A DNA stretch of 64,000 bases, taken from assembly GCA_965215225.1 (NCBI GenBank), contig OZ244039.1:930001-994000 (forward strand). Direction: 5' to 3'. The stretch is from G965215225 sp965215225 (GTDB lineage Bacteria; Pseudomonadota; Gammaproteobacteria; CBDBNL01; JAAOII01). A program made the position numbers and the translations under genes. Below, in pieces: positions 1 through 7,948 of this stretch (the first letter of the stretch is position 1; each line of letters starts with the position of its first letter). The notes beneath the pieces were generated by a model. It was not told the origin of the DNA and searched no databases. It saw nothing but the letters and a program-made list of their open reading frames with translations.

Positions 1-200
1 TCAATGTCCCGGAAGTAGCTATACTTGGCGTATCCAAGAGTAGCTATCAGCCAGTCTATCAAGATGGAACATTTGTTCCTCGTCTTATATTGCCCATAGC
101 ACTCTCTTATGACCATCGCGCAATCAATGGAGTAGATGGGGCAAAGTTCACCTCTTATCTTAAACTTCTATTGAGCGATATAAGAAATCTAGCCTTATAA
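1..200 (+). CDS. aceF: Dihydrolipoamide acetyltransferase (E2), 3' end only
   Basis: Only the last 65 codons are present, read from position 3 to the TAA at 198-200. The translation contains VAILGVSKS, a PRLILPIALSYDHR stretch and INGVDGAKF, which match the C-terminal catalytic domain of pyruvate dehydrogenase E2. The His of YDHR is the expected catalytic residue, and the protein ends LLLSDIRNLAL as in E. coli-type AceF. E2 transfers the acetyl group from lipoyl-lysine to CoA in the cytoplasmic PDH complex. The usual downstream lpdA is absent; a restriction-modification pair follows. BkdB or SucB are less likely because the VAILGVSKS and LSDIRNL signatures fit AceF. Confidence 0.9.
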   Translation, partial: NVPEVAILGVSKSSYQPVYQDGTFVPRLILPIALSYDHRAINGVDGAKFTSYLKLLLSDIRNLAL

Positions 201-219
201 CCCCCGTCTTTTGATCTTG

Positions 220-225
220 TATAAT
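220..225 (+). promoter_or_regulatory. -10 box upstream of the first methyltransferase gene
   Basis: A perfect TATAAT lies 47 nt upstream of the ATG at 272. No convincing -35 box is seen; a TTGT directly precedes the hexamer. Inferred promoter for the methyltransferase/nuclease pair. Confidence 0.4.
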
Positions 226-271
226 ATTTCCACATATAAAGAATTTGTTAATGACTAGTTTCTCCAAATAG

Positions 272-1522
272 ATGCAGCAAAGGAAAAATGGCAGACATTA
301 TATAGATACGATATTTCGTATGAGTGATGATTACCTATCATCTACACTGACAGACTTCAATTATAAAAAATTAAAAAATAGTTCCGAGAGACTCCGCAAT
401 CTATCTACCGAAGAAACAATAAGAGAATTTTCGAAACTATATAGGCATATTATTAAGCAAGCATATCAGTCTCAATACAACAAGGCAAATACTAAACTAA
501 ATAGATCCATCCATAATAGAGACAATGATAAAGTGAAAATAATATGGGACGATTGCTTAGAGGTTATGCAAGCTATGGATAGTGAGAGTATTCACTTAAT
601 GGTAACTTCCCCCCCTTATTACAATGCACGAGAATACTCTCAATGGGCTAATATAGATGACTATTTAGCAGATATGAAAGCAGTTGTAAGAGAGGCTTAT
701 CGGGTATTGGATAATCATAGAGCTTTTGTGTTTAATATAGGGGACATAACGGGAAATGATAACCGTCATACTCGTTCAAGCTGGGGGGATAGACGAATAC
801 CATTAGGCGCATATTTCATAAACATATTTGAGGAAGTTGGATTTACTTTTATAGATGATTTTATTTGGGACAAAGGAGAAGTTCAATCTCAAAGGCACAA
901 AAATGGAGACACACCTTTCCCACTATATCAATATCCCCTTAATTGTTATGAACACATTATGATTTTCAGAAAGCATAGGCTGGACGAAACTCGCTATCCT
1001 TGTCCTATATGTGGGTGCTTAAAAGTAAATGGTAATGCCTATTCTGGTGTCGGCATTAAATCCTGGGAATGTAAAAATATAGGGTGCTTTGAAAGGTCAT
1101 TAGCAAACAGGGGGAAGAGATTCTCGCTGCGGAGTATCATCATGGATGAATTAAAAAATAACATCATTGATGCTAATTTTATAAAGACCTGGCGAAGAGA
1201 TATTATTAAGTTTGACCCAGTAATAAAGATAAACAATAAGAAGGAGAATAGGTTAGGTCATACTGCCCCATTCCCCACTAAGATACCAGAATTTGCGGTA
1301 AAGACCCTATCGGGAAGAGGAGAGGTAGTGTTTGACCCGTTTGCCGGTAGTTTTACTACCCCTATAGAAGCAGTGAGACAAGGGCGAATTGGCATAGGCG
1401 CTGAATTGAATAAAAAGAGTTTTGGTGATTCAATTCTCAATAATATACAAAGGCACGGATTAAAAAATGTAGAGATTAAATGTCCAACAACCAGGATGAC
1501 AAGAGAATCATTGGCTTGTTAG
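272..1522 (+). CDS. DNA methyltransferase, predicted N4-cytosine, of a type II R-M pair
   Basis: The 416-residue protein has motif IV TSPPYY (about residues 112-117) before motif I FDPFAGS (about 357-363), the order of beta-class amino methyltransferases. An SPPY motif is typical of N4-cytosine enzymes, whereas D/NPPY is typical of N6-adenine enzymes. A CPICGC cluster and a later WECKNIGC cluster (about residues 249-275) look like a zinc ribbon inserted between the motifs. The N-terminal ~85 residues are not recognised. The gene overlaps the following nuclease gene by 43 bp, supporting one transcriptional unit. Its AT-rich codon use differs from the housekeeping neighbours, consistent with acquisition. 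Target sequence unknown. Confidence 0.85.
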   Translation: MQQRKNGRHYIDTIFRMSDDYLSSTLTDFNYKKLKNSSERLRNLSTEETIREFSKLYRHIIKQAYQSQYNKANTKLNRSIHNRDNDKVKIIWDDCLEVMQAMDSESIHLMVTSPPYYNAREYSQWANIDDYLADMKAVVREAYRVLDNHRAFVFNIGDITGNDNRHTRSSWGDRRIPLGAYFINIFEEVGFTFIDDFIWDKGEVQSQRHKNGDTPFPLYQYPLNCYEHIMIFRKHRLDETRYPCPICGCLKVNGNAYSGVGIKSWECKNIGCFERSLANRGKRFSLRSIIMDELKNNIIDANFIKTWRRDIIKFDPVIKINNKKENRLGHTAPFPTKIPEFAVKTLSGRGEVVFDPFAGSFTTPIEAVRQGRIGIGAELNKKSFGDSILNNIQRHGLKNVEIKCPTTRMTRESLAC

Positions 1523-2100
1523 GTGAAATGCACCTAGCTATTCGATTGCATACAAGAGGCTGGCAGGTATATAGAGCATATATTGATGAGCAGATTGATT
1601 TTATATTAGCAAAGTACTACTGTAATAATTGTAAGGAGTTTTCAGGGTTGAAGATGAGAAAGAAGCCTGCCCCAAGCACAGGAGAGTTTCCTACGAATCT
1701 ATGTAAAAAATGTGGCAAAGAAGGATTGGAGTTTATTACAAGATTCATACAGGCAAAGGCGTCTGCTGGTATAGAAATCAATTCAGCTATACGAGCCTAT
1801 AGCTTTCATGCGAAATTGAGAAGCAATGTAGATGATAGGTCTTTTTATGTATGGATGGCTTTCAGGGATATGATACTCCCCCCATTTTTCTATATCTTTT
1901 CACATAAGAGCATAAACAGATTTGATAACTTAGCATTGGATTCATATCAAAAGACGGATAATCAGAAGACCACGCTGAGAATTGATAGGGAGGGAAGGGT
2001 ATTGAACGAAGGGAGGAAACATAATTATGATTGTTTTAATGATATGTTTAGAGATAACTTTGGCATATTGGATGAACTTGTAAGTGATACATTGAAATGA
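1480..2100 (+). CDS. Putative type II restriction endonuclease, PD-(D/E)XK-like with zinc knuckle
   Basis: The 206-residue protein fits a PD-(D/E)XK core: Glu16 in LLGEMHLA, Asp40 in EQIDFIL and a QAK motif (Gln91-Ala-Lys93) in RFIQAKAS. Two CxxC pairs (Cys48/51 and Cys75/78) sit between the Asp and the QxK and suggest a structural zinc, mirroring the cysteine clusters in the upstream methyltransferase. The ATG at 1480 lies inside the methyltransferase gene (43-bp overlap). Paired with an adjacent methyltransferase, a restriction nuclease is the simplest reading. The 3' end of this gene is duplicated at 4995, upstream of serC. Cleavage specificity cannot be inferred. Confidence 0.7.
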   Translation: MSNNQDDKRIIGLLGEMHLAIRLHTRGWQVYRAYIDEQIDFILAKYYCNNCKEFSGLKMRKKPAPSTGEFPTNLCKKCGKEGLEFITRFIQAKASAGIEINSAIRAYSFHAKLRSNVDDRSFYVWMAFRDMILPPFFYIFSHKSINRFDNLALDSYQKTDNQKTTLRIDREGRVLNEGRKHNYDCFNDMFRDNFGILDELVSDTLK

Positions 2101-2278
2101 GAAGCTTGGAAGGCAAATGACTACCTATAAAATGCTGGTTAGCTAGGTTTCTGCTTTGGATAACTAGTCTGCCTCTGCTATATAGCCCTAAGTCCGATCA
2201 ATAAATTCTCTTGTGGGGGAGGTATTGATGATACAAATTGATGCTGCAGATTGATGTTGTATAATTCCACCTCAATTA
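2024..2278. repeat. Direct repeat copy 1 (nuclease 3' end plus promoter-like flank)
   Basis: This ~255-bp segment covers the last 25 codons of the nuclease gene and about 178 bp downstream, ending in TTGATGTTGTATAATTCC. It is repeated in the same orientation at 4995-5248 with scattered substitutions and one indel (offset 2970-2971 bp). The second copy supplies the region directly before serC. The 2.7 kb between the copies holds IS remnants and the TAXI gene. Confidence 0.9.
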
Positions 2279-2328
2279 TGTATTGCGAATAGGGACTTGT
2301 ATATCTAAGCACACCAATCGTCCATTTC

Positions 2329-2505
2329 TTATTTGCCTCTATTTTTTTGTGGGCTGCTGGGAGTAGGCTTATTAGCGCATAAGAAATCCACAATAGCAAA
2401 AAACTCCTCGCGAGTGATTGGACGCAAATTAGGATTAAGACTCGCAGGGTGGTCGTATTTACTCGCTGGCTTCTTTACGCGTCTAATAGTTGGCATCTCA
2501 TTCAT
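2329..2505 (-). CDS. Small 58-aa passenger-type protein of the IS1595-like element
   Basis: The protein begins MNEMPTIRRVKKPASKYD, continues through LRPITREEFFAIVD and ends in the basic tail SSPQKNRGK before a TAA. It lies downstream of the transposase on the same strand, where some IS1595-family elements carry passenger ORFs. A second, truncated copy sits in the tandem duplication (start near 2829); there the frame runs into the 3' end of a transposase fragment after FFAKA. The duplicated N-terminal half is well conserved (Asp/His, Asn/Leu and Glu/Arg-Lys changes), which suggests coding origin. Function unknown. Confidence 0.55.
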   Translation of the reverse strand: MNEMPTIRRVKKPASKYDHPASLNPNLRPITREEFFAIVDFLCANKPTPSSPQKNRGK

Positions 2506-3042
2506 TCATCATTCATTAACTAGGCAACAAAATGAGTCCCCCAATTCCTTCGAATACCCTAACTGCTCTCAATAGAGAACACTCTTTTTATCGATTACAT
2601 CTTGTTCACAAGCCATAGGATGCCTTTCCAATCAACTGCTTATGAGTCAACCGCTTACCGATTGCTCCTTCACAAATAGCCTTAATCCTATCCATTGTAT
2701 CCATCTCGTAGCTGCCTTAGCAAAAAACTCCTTGCGAGTGATTGGACGCAAATTAAGATTAAGACTCGCAGGGCGATCGTATTTACTCGCTGGCTTCTTT
2801 ACTCGTCTAATAGTTGGCATCTCATTCATTCATCATTCATTAAGTAAGCAGCAAGATGAGTATCCCAATTCCTTCGAATACCCTAACTGCTCTAAATAAA
2901 GAACAATCTTTTTATCGATTACATCTTGTTCACAAGCCATAGGATGCTTTCCCAATCAACTGCTTATAAGTCAAACGCTTCCCGATTGCTCCTTCACAAA
3001 TAGCCTTAATCCTATCCATGGTATCTATCTCGCAGCTGCCTT
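2395..3042. repeat. 324-bp tandem duplication inside the IS1595-like element
   Basis: Positions 2395-2718 and 2719-3042 are near-identical head-to-tail copies. Each carries the 3' end of the transposase (minus strand) and the 5' part of the passenger ORF. The duplication cuts the upstream passenger copy and leaves an orphan transposase 3' end at about 2606-2718. Confidence 0.9.
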
Positions 3043-3573
3043 GATTAAGACGAAAGACAAACTCATCAACATAACGGTCGATGTGTTTCTTAGAGAAGTG
3101 ATGGAAGGTCCCGTGATAACCACGCTTCAATAACGCCCAAACACTCTCTATGCCGTTCGTGTGCGCCATTCCATTTATAAACTCGCCTACTGAGTGATTG
3201 ACTAATAGCTTCGCCCCTCACCGGCTTGTAAAACCCCGCTTCATCCGTAGAGATAATACTGAACTACATTCTTATCTATGAACGCTTGGACTGTCTTGCT
3301 ATTGAGTTTATCTACCGACCGCGCCCGCACTCGACCCCCTCTTTCACGGATACCTATGACCGCCTCCTTCGTCTTGGTGCTACGCCCCTGAGCTCCCTTT
3401 ACCTGCTTATGCTTGTGCTTGTTGCTCTCCCGCCCGCCTATGTAGGTCTCATCTATCTCTATTATGCCTTGGAGAAGATCAGTAGAACCCGACCGCATCG
3501 CTTCACGGATGCGATGAAACAAAAACCAAGCCGTCTTATAAGTAACCCCTACCTCCTTAGATATACAAGTCCC
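2930..3573 (-). pseudogene. IS1595-family (ISXO2-like) transposase, frameshifted and 5'-truncated
   Basis: Read on the minus strand, the fragments give EVGVTYKTAWFLFHRIREAM, then EIDETYIGGRE (first catalytic Asp/Glu region), a basic stretch, and finally NGIESVWALLKRGYHG and RYVDEFVFRLNQG near the C-terminus. These are hallmarks of the DDE domain of IS1595 transposases. The reading frame breaks between 3240 and 3170: STDEAGFYKPVRG and LVNHSVGEF lie in different frames, so at least two shifts occurred. The N-terminal zinc-ribbon part (~80 residues in full-length relatives) is missing. The product is expected to be inactive. Confidence 0.85.
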
Positions 3574-3578
3574 TATAT

Positions 3579-3768
3579 TAATGGACTCATCCGCCAGTAT
3601 CTGCCGAAAGGCATATCCTTGCGAAATCTACCCAAAGAAACGATAGCAAAAATCATCAACCGATTGAACAACCGACCACGAAAGTGCCTCGGCTTCAAAA
3701 CCCCCGCCGAAGTGTTCCAACAACTTAGCGGGATAAACTATAATTTAGAAACAAGTGTTGCATTCTAG
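3579..3768 (+). pseudogene. IS30-family transposase, C-terminal fragment
   Basis: In the plus frame ending at the TAG of 3766-3768, the translation gives NGLIRQYLPKG, then INRLNNRPRKCLGFKTPAEV. These are diagnostic of the C-terminal end of IS30-family transposases. Everything upstream of NGLIRQ is missing and replaced by the IS1595-like element, although the frame remains open by chance further upstream. This is a truncated remnant. Confidence 0.85.
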
Positions 3769-3823
3769 ATGGGAATTTGCCTAGTTTTCTTTAATATTGC
3801 TAATTGATAAAGTTTTCATGTGG

Positions 3824-3829
3824 TATAAT
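3824..3829 (+). promoter_or_regulatory. Extended -10 promoter of the TAXI gene
   Basis: TGG-TATAAT forms an extended -10 element 31 nt upstream of the ATG at 3861. A TTGATA lies 14 bp further upstream, which is short for a -35, so recognition through the TGn motif is more likely. Confidence 0.5.
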
Positions 3830-3860
3830 ACTTTCTTATTAAAAATAATAAATAGCAATT

Positions 3861-4805
3861 ATGAAAAAAATAATAATCGTTACTATCCTAGCAGTTGTTA
3901 GTGTGACTTCGTTAATGGCTGCAGATCAAAAGAACATTAGACTTGGTTCAGGCAATTCCCTAGCTGCCTATCATCAGCTAGCTGATTTGATTTGCCAAGC
4001 AGTGAACCAGAAAACAGCCGAACACAGCATTAGTTGTGAGATTAATAGCATGGCAGAGACGGCCGCTAATGTTAAAAGCCTTAAGACAGGTGAATTAGAC
4101 CTAGCTCTAATTCGTTCTGACTGGCACTCTCATGCTTATGAAGGTTCTCATCTCTTTGCTGATGATGGCGCTTTCCACGACCTAAGAACTCTTGCTTCCT
4201 TCCATCCTTATAGTTTCACGGTTTTGGCCCGTGCTGATGTGGATGTAGATACTTTTTATGATCTAAGAGGCAAGCGGATGAATCTAGGTCCGGTAGGGTC
4301 GGAGATGCGTGCCATTATGGAGAAACTAATGATAGGTTATAGGTGGATGCCAACCTCTTTTGGCGCAGTGTCTGAACTAGAACAACAACAACAAACACAG
4401 GCACTTTGCGACAATGAAATAGATGCGGGTATCTATCTGGTTCATCATCCTGCTTCCGCGCTTAGGGCTGCGATGGATCTATGCCCGCTTAGGTTAGTGC
4501 GGATAGACGGCAATCCGGTTAGGAGATTAGTTGGTGGCAATCCAGATTACAGATGGGTTAGTATTCCAGCTGGTTCCTATAAGGGTCAAGACCATTCGGT
4601 TAGGACTTTTGGGGTTGCGGTCAAGCTGGTAGGCTCCAGTCGTCTTGCAGAGGCTACGGCCTATGCATTGACTGAAGCTATCTTCTCAGCCGAGTCTGAC
4701 TTGGTTGAGTTTTTACCAGCGGCATTAACTGACATGGCAGATGAGAAATCAGCCGTTCCTTTCCACGCGGGGGCTGTTAAATATCATCAGGATATGAAGA
4801 TGTAA
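3861..4805 (+). CDS. TRAP transporter solute receptor, TAXI family
   Basis: The 314-residue protein starts with a signal peptide (MKKIIIVTILAVVSVTSLMA, cleavage near residue 21) and continues IRLGSGNSLAAYHQLADLIC, TGELDLALIRSDWHSHAYEG and LRTLASFHPYSFTVLARADV. These match TAXI-type periplasmic substrate-binding proteins, which hand substrates to a fused TRAP permease. No permease gene is adjacent, so the protein is an orphan here. The gene has its own extended -10 promoter and a strong terminator. It sits between two direct repeats and next to IS remnants, so lateral acquisition or relocation is plausible. Substrate unknown. Confidence 0.85.
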   Translation: MKKIIIVTILAVVSVTSLMAADQKNIRLGSGNSLAAYHQLADLICQAVNQKTAEHSISCEINSMAETAANVKSLKTGELDLALIRSDWHSHAYEGSHLFADDGAFHDLRTLASFHPYSFTVLARADVDVDTFYDLRGKRMNLGPVGSEMRAIMEKLMIGYRWMPTSFGAVSELEQQQQTQALCDNEIDAGIYLVHHPASALRAAMDLCPLRLVRIDGNPVRRLVGGNPDYRWVSIPAGSYKGQDHSVRTFGVAVKLVGSSRLAEATAYALTEAIFSAESDLVEFLPAALTDMADEKSAVPFHAGAVKYHQDMKM

Positions 4806-4828
4806 GATCTTCTTATTTGATGAACCTT

Positions 4829-4867
4829 GGATACCCTGGGTCTAATAGACTCGGGGTATCCTTTTTT
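4829..4867 (+). terminator. Rho-independent terminator after the TAXI gene
   Basis: GGATACCC (4829-4836) pairs with GGGTATCC (4854-4861), and the stem extends inward through GGGTCT/AGACTC. It is followed by a run of six T. It lies 23 bp after the stop codon. Confidence 0.9.
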
Positions 4868-4994
4868 AAGACTCTTAGGCTCGCTTAATCTACTATAATG
4901 CTCATAGGTGCTTAGATACTCACAGAGGAGCCTTTCCTAACTTCATTTAGATGGCGATTAGACAGGACATTCTTGCTTGGGATGGCAAATCGTT

Positions 4995-5248
4995 ATTATG
5001 ATTGTTTTAATGATATGTTTAGAGATAACTTTGGCATATTGGATGAACTTGTAAGTGATACATTGAAATGAAAGGCTTGGAAGGCAAATGATTGCTTATA
5101 AAATGCTGATTAGCTAGGTTTCTGCTTTGGATAACTAGTCTGCCGCTGCTATATAGCCCTAAGTCCGACCGATAAATTCTCTTATGGGGAGGGATTGATG
5201 ATACAAATTGATGGTGCAAATTGATGTTGTATAATTCCCTCTCATTTA
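4995..5248. repeat. Direct repeat copy 2, upstream of serC
   Basis: Second copy of the 2024-2278 segment. It contains a dead 3' fragment of the restriction nuclease gene (codons ending in TGA at 5069-5071) and the TTGATGTTGTATAATTCC stretch, which probably acts as the serC promoter (TATAAT at 5229-5234). The 4868-4994 stretch before it holds no gene that I can recognise. Confidence 0.9.
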
Positions 5249-5261
5249 TATATTTCTACTA

Positions 5262-6350
5262 ATGACTATGCGTAAATATAATTTTTCGGCAGGTCCAGCT
5301 GCTTTACCTGATTGGGTCCTAGAGCATATTAAGGAAGAGCTAATGGACTGGGGAGGAAGGGGGAGTTCGGTAATGGAAGTCAGTCATCGCGGCAAGGATT
5401 TTCTTGCTTTGCATAGTGAGACCCTTAGCAAGCTGCGGTCCTTACTAGGAGTGCCAGACAGCCATCAAATCCTCATTATGCCGGGCGGAGCTACCGCTCA
5501 ATTTTCTGCTGTGCCTCTTAACTTGGCTTCCGAGCCACGTGCTCTTTATTTTATTAGCGGCCATTGGGCGCGCAAAGCGGCCCAGCTAGCGGGCAAGTTG
5601 ATAGATGTGGAGCTGGCATATGATTGTGGTCGCCAACCGCTCCATATTCCACCCCAAGAGGAATGGAATCTTACTGGCGATCATGCCTATTTTCACTATT
5701 GTCATAATGAGACAGTAGATGGAATTTCTTTTGCCAGGGTGCCGGACCTAAGCGAGCAGGCTATTCCAGTGGTGGCGGATATTTCTTCTTGTGTTGCTGC
5801 CCAGCCTTTAGATCTTAGTAAGATTGATCTTGCCTATGCTTGTGCTCAGAAAAATCTTGGCATAGCTGGCATTACCCTGGTGATTATTAACGAGGAACTT
5901 TTGACAAGGAGTGGAGATAGGGTTTTGCCTGTTCTCAATTACCGCCGCCAAGCTGAGGCGGGATCCTTGCTGAATACTCCAGTGACCTTTGCAATCTATG
6001 TGTGTGGGCTGGTATGTGATTGGTTAATAGCACAGGGTGGGGTAGAAGCAATGGCAAGTATTAATCGTAGCAAAGCGCAATCTCTCTATGACTTGATAGA
6101 TTCTAGCGATGGTTTCTATCAAGCCAATGCTGTGCCAGAGAATCGTTCAATTACCAATATAGTCTTTCATCTCAAAGAAGAAGGACTCAACGATAAATTT
6201 CTTGCCGAGTCTAGTCAAGCGGGGTTGCTCTATTTGAAAGGACATAGAGCGCGTGGAGGTATGAGAGCAAGTATTTACAATGCGGTGAGTGAAGAGGCGG
6301 TTGAGTCTTTGAGAGCCTTTATGACCGACTTCGCCAACCGATATGGTTAA
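5262..6350 (+). CDS. serC: Phosphoserine aminotransferase
   Basis: The 362-residue protein contains YNFSAGPAALP at the N-terminus, LIMPGGATAQF (about 71-81) and the PLP-lysine motif AQKNLGIAG (Lys197), and ends in RASIYNAVSEEAVESL. These define SerC, which converts 3-phosphohydroxypyruvate to phosphoserine and also serves in pyridoxal phosphate synthesis. The length matches the family. ATG codons at 5262 and 5268 are both possible; MRKYNFSAGP (5268) fits the family start slightly better. Single gene, with the promoter supplied by the duplicated segment upstream. Confidence 0.96.
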   Translation: MTMRKYNFSAGPAALPDWVLEHIKEELMDWGGRGSSVMEVSHRGKDFLALHSETLSKLRSLLGVPDSHQILIMPGGATAQFSAVPLNLASEPRALYFISGHWARKAAQLAGKLIDVELAYDCGRQPLHIPPQEEWNLTGDHAYFHYCHNETVDGISFARVPDLSEQAIPVVADISSCVAAQPLDLSKIDLAYACAQKNLGIAGITLVIINEELLTRSGDRVLPVLNYRRQAEAGSLLNTPVTFAIYVCGLVCDWLIAQGGVEAMASINRSKAQSLYDLIDSSDGFYQANAVPENRSITNIVFHLKEEGLNDKFLAESSQAGLLYLKGHRARGGMRASIYNAVSEEAVESLRAFMTDFANRYG

Positions 6351-6429
6351 TTTTGGCGGCTAAATAGAATTGGTTCTAGCTGAATTTTCTACTTGATAAA
6401 TTTCTATTAGAGTTTTCTAAAATCCATAA

Positions 6430-6435
6430 TATAAT
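6430..6435 (+). promoter_or_regulatory. -10 box before the second methyltransferase gene
   Basis: A TATAAT in an AT-rich stretch lies 46 nt upstream of the ATG at 6482. Several TTGATA/TTTCTA-like hexamers lie upstream but none is a clear -35. Confidence 0.4.
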
Positions 6436-6481
6436 AAACCCGCATGGATAGGAAGCAATTAACTTATGAGAAGCTAGTTAA

Positions 6482-7417
6482 ATGAGTAGTGCTTGGGATG
6501 GGCTACAAAATACTATTTGCATTACTCAGTTGCCTCATTATGCTATTAACAAAAGCTTACCTGAGGATAGTTTTTTTACTGATAGAGATGTAGCCAAGAG
6601 TTGTATGAGCACATTTCTTCGTGTTTGCGATAAGAACAATATAGACCTAAAAGGTTATACCTATATAGAGCCTTCGGCGGGGGAGGGTTGCTTTTACGAT
6701 ATAATCCCGCTGGGATATAGAAAAATAGGGTTGGACATCTTGCCAAGAAGTCCCAAGATAGAACAAGCGGATTATCTGAGATGGAGTCCAAAAATCAAGT
6801 CTAAGTATATTGTAATTGGCAATCCCCCTTTTGGAGTAAGAGGTGCTTTGGCATTAGCATTTATTAATCGTTCTTTTTTGTTTGCTGATATGGTTGCGTT
6901 CATTTTACCTATGTCTTTTTATAGTAATGGTAAGGGGAGCAATATGTCTCGTGTAAAGGGCGCATCACTTATTCATAATGAAAAGTTAAAAAGCGATGCC
7001 TTCTACTTACCAAACAACAATAAGAGAATGTCGGTTAATACTGTTTTTCAAATATGGAGGAAGGGAAAGAATAAGCAAGTCTTTGTTAATTATGATGTGA
7101 GCGAGTATGTGGATATCTATACCTGTTGTTCCGCCCCCAATCGTTTTTGTGGCTTGGGGAGAGGTCGTGTTTATGATTGCTTTGTAGATTCTACATTTTA
7201 TGGGAAGAATACAAAGATAGTTCATTCTTTTGATGAGGTAAAGTATGGGTCTGGCTATGGAATGATCATTAAGAAGGATAAGCAAAAGATATTATCCTTA
7301 TTAAAGCGGGCGGATTGGGGGGACTATTCCTCAAAAGCAACCAATCATTGTAGGCATATTCGTATGCACCATATTCGTCAATACCTTGGTAATAACAAAA
7401 TAGGGGCATTGAATTGA
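6482..7417 (+). CDS. DNA N6-adenine methyltransferase-like protein of a second R-M pair
   Basis: The 311-residue protein has a SAM-binding motif I (YIEPSAGEG, residues 61-69) followed by a catalytic GNPPFG motif (Asn114-Pro-Pro-Phe117), the order of gamma-class N6-adenine methyltransferases. An LPMSFYSNG stretch follows the catalytic loop. The C-terminal half, with several cysteines and histidines, is not recognised and may be the target-recognition part. The stop overlaps the TTG start of the next gene. It is much shorter than type I or IIG enzymes. AT-rich composition suggests recent acquisition. Confidence 0.75.
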   Translation: MSSAWDGLQNTICITQLPHYAINKSLPEDSFFTDRDVAKSCMSTFLRVCDKNNIDLKGYTYIEPSAGEGCFYDIIPLGYRKIGLDILPRSPKIEQADYLRWSPKIKSKYIVIGNPPFGVRGALALAFINRSFLFADMVAFILPMSFYSNGKGSNMSRVKGASLIHNEKLKSDAFYLPNNNKRMSVNTVFQIWRKGKNKQVFVNYDVSEYVDIYTCCSAPNRFCGLGRGRVYDCFVDSTFYGKNTKIVHSFDEVKYGSGYGMIIKKDKQKILSLLKRADWGDYSSKATNHCRHIRMHHIRQYLGNNKIGALN

Positions 7418-7935
7418 TAACTGAAGAGATAGCGAAAGACTGTCTAAAAGAAAAGACAGAGGAGGCGAATTTCAGTCATTCAAAGTGGTTGGATAGTGAA
7501 TTTGCTTCATTAAAATTTGCATCTTCTATAGCAAGGGGCTATATAGGAGAAAATTTTTTTGCTGGACTGTTGAAACTAATGGGATATAAGGATGTTAGGC
7601 TTGTCATGGGTTGGCGAGGGCATGATGATATAGCTATCAAATGGAAAGAGAAAGAATGTCTTATCGGAGTAAGGGTGGCAACAAAAGATGTGCATTCCAA
7701 TTTTCAATTTATTGGTATAGGGCATGATACAGGGTACGCACATCTTTTCTGTTTGGGCATATCGCCCAACTCGATAGGTTATTTGATCATACCAGAGAAT
7801 GAGCTAGATGATCATAGCCTTGCTTCTATAGCAAGAGGAAGTAACGATCAATTCAAAATCACAAAGAAAGACACTCTAATGAGGTCTTTTGATTTGTTTG
7901 AAAGTGATGTAAAGGCAATGATGAATAGCCTATAG
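7414..7935 (+). CDS. Putative restriction endonuclease partner
   Basis: The 173-residue protein starts at a TTG that overlaps the methyltransferase stop by 4 bp, so translation is probably coupled. It contains ARGYIGENFFAGLLKLMGY (Glu46), then GWRGHDDIAIKWK (Asp71/72) and a beta-strand ECLIGVRVATKD. This resembles the E-...-D-...-strand layout of PD-(D/E)XK nucleases, but the classical (E/Q)xK is not obvious, so the active site is uncertain. The role as restriction partner is inferred mainly from context. An accessory or damaged nuclease is possible. Confidence 0.5.
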   Translation: MITEEIAKDCLKEKTEEANFSHSKWLDSEFASLKFASSIARGYIGENFFAGLLKLMGYKDVRLVMGWRGHDDIAIKWKEKECLIGVRVATKDVHSNFQFIGIGHDTGYAHLFCLGISPNSIGYLIIPENELDDHSLASIARGSNDQFKITKKDTLMRSFDLFESDVKAMMNSL

Positions 7936-7948
7936 TTCTCTTATTTGC

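Larger units (their letters stand above)
2290..3575 (-). mobile_element. Degenerate IS1595-family element
   Basis: The segment contains a frameshifted IS1595-type transposase on the minus strand, a small downstream ORF and a 324-bp internal tandem duplication. A 20-bp inverted repeat, TAGGGACTTGTATATCTAAG at 2290-2309 and its complement at 3556-3575, bounds it exactly. The right-hand copy overlaps transposase-like coding sequence (ISKEVGVT), so it may be a rearrangement product rather than a true terminal repeat. An IS30 fragment starts immediately beyond. No clear target-site duplication was found. Confidence 0.7.

Noticed and set aside
3286..3578. Plus-strand ORF of 160 residues as one protein
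   Set aside because: Only the 3' part (from about 3579) is a real IS30 fragment; the rest is antisense of the IS1595-like transposase.
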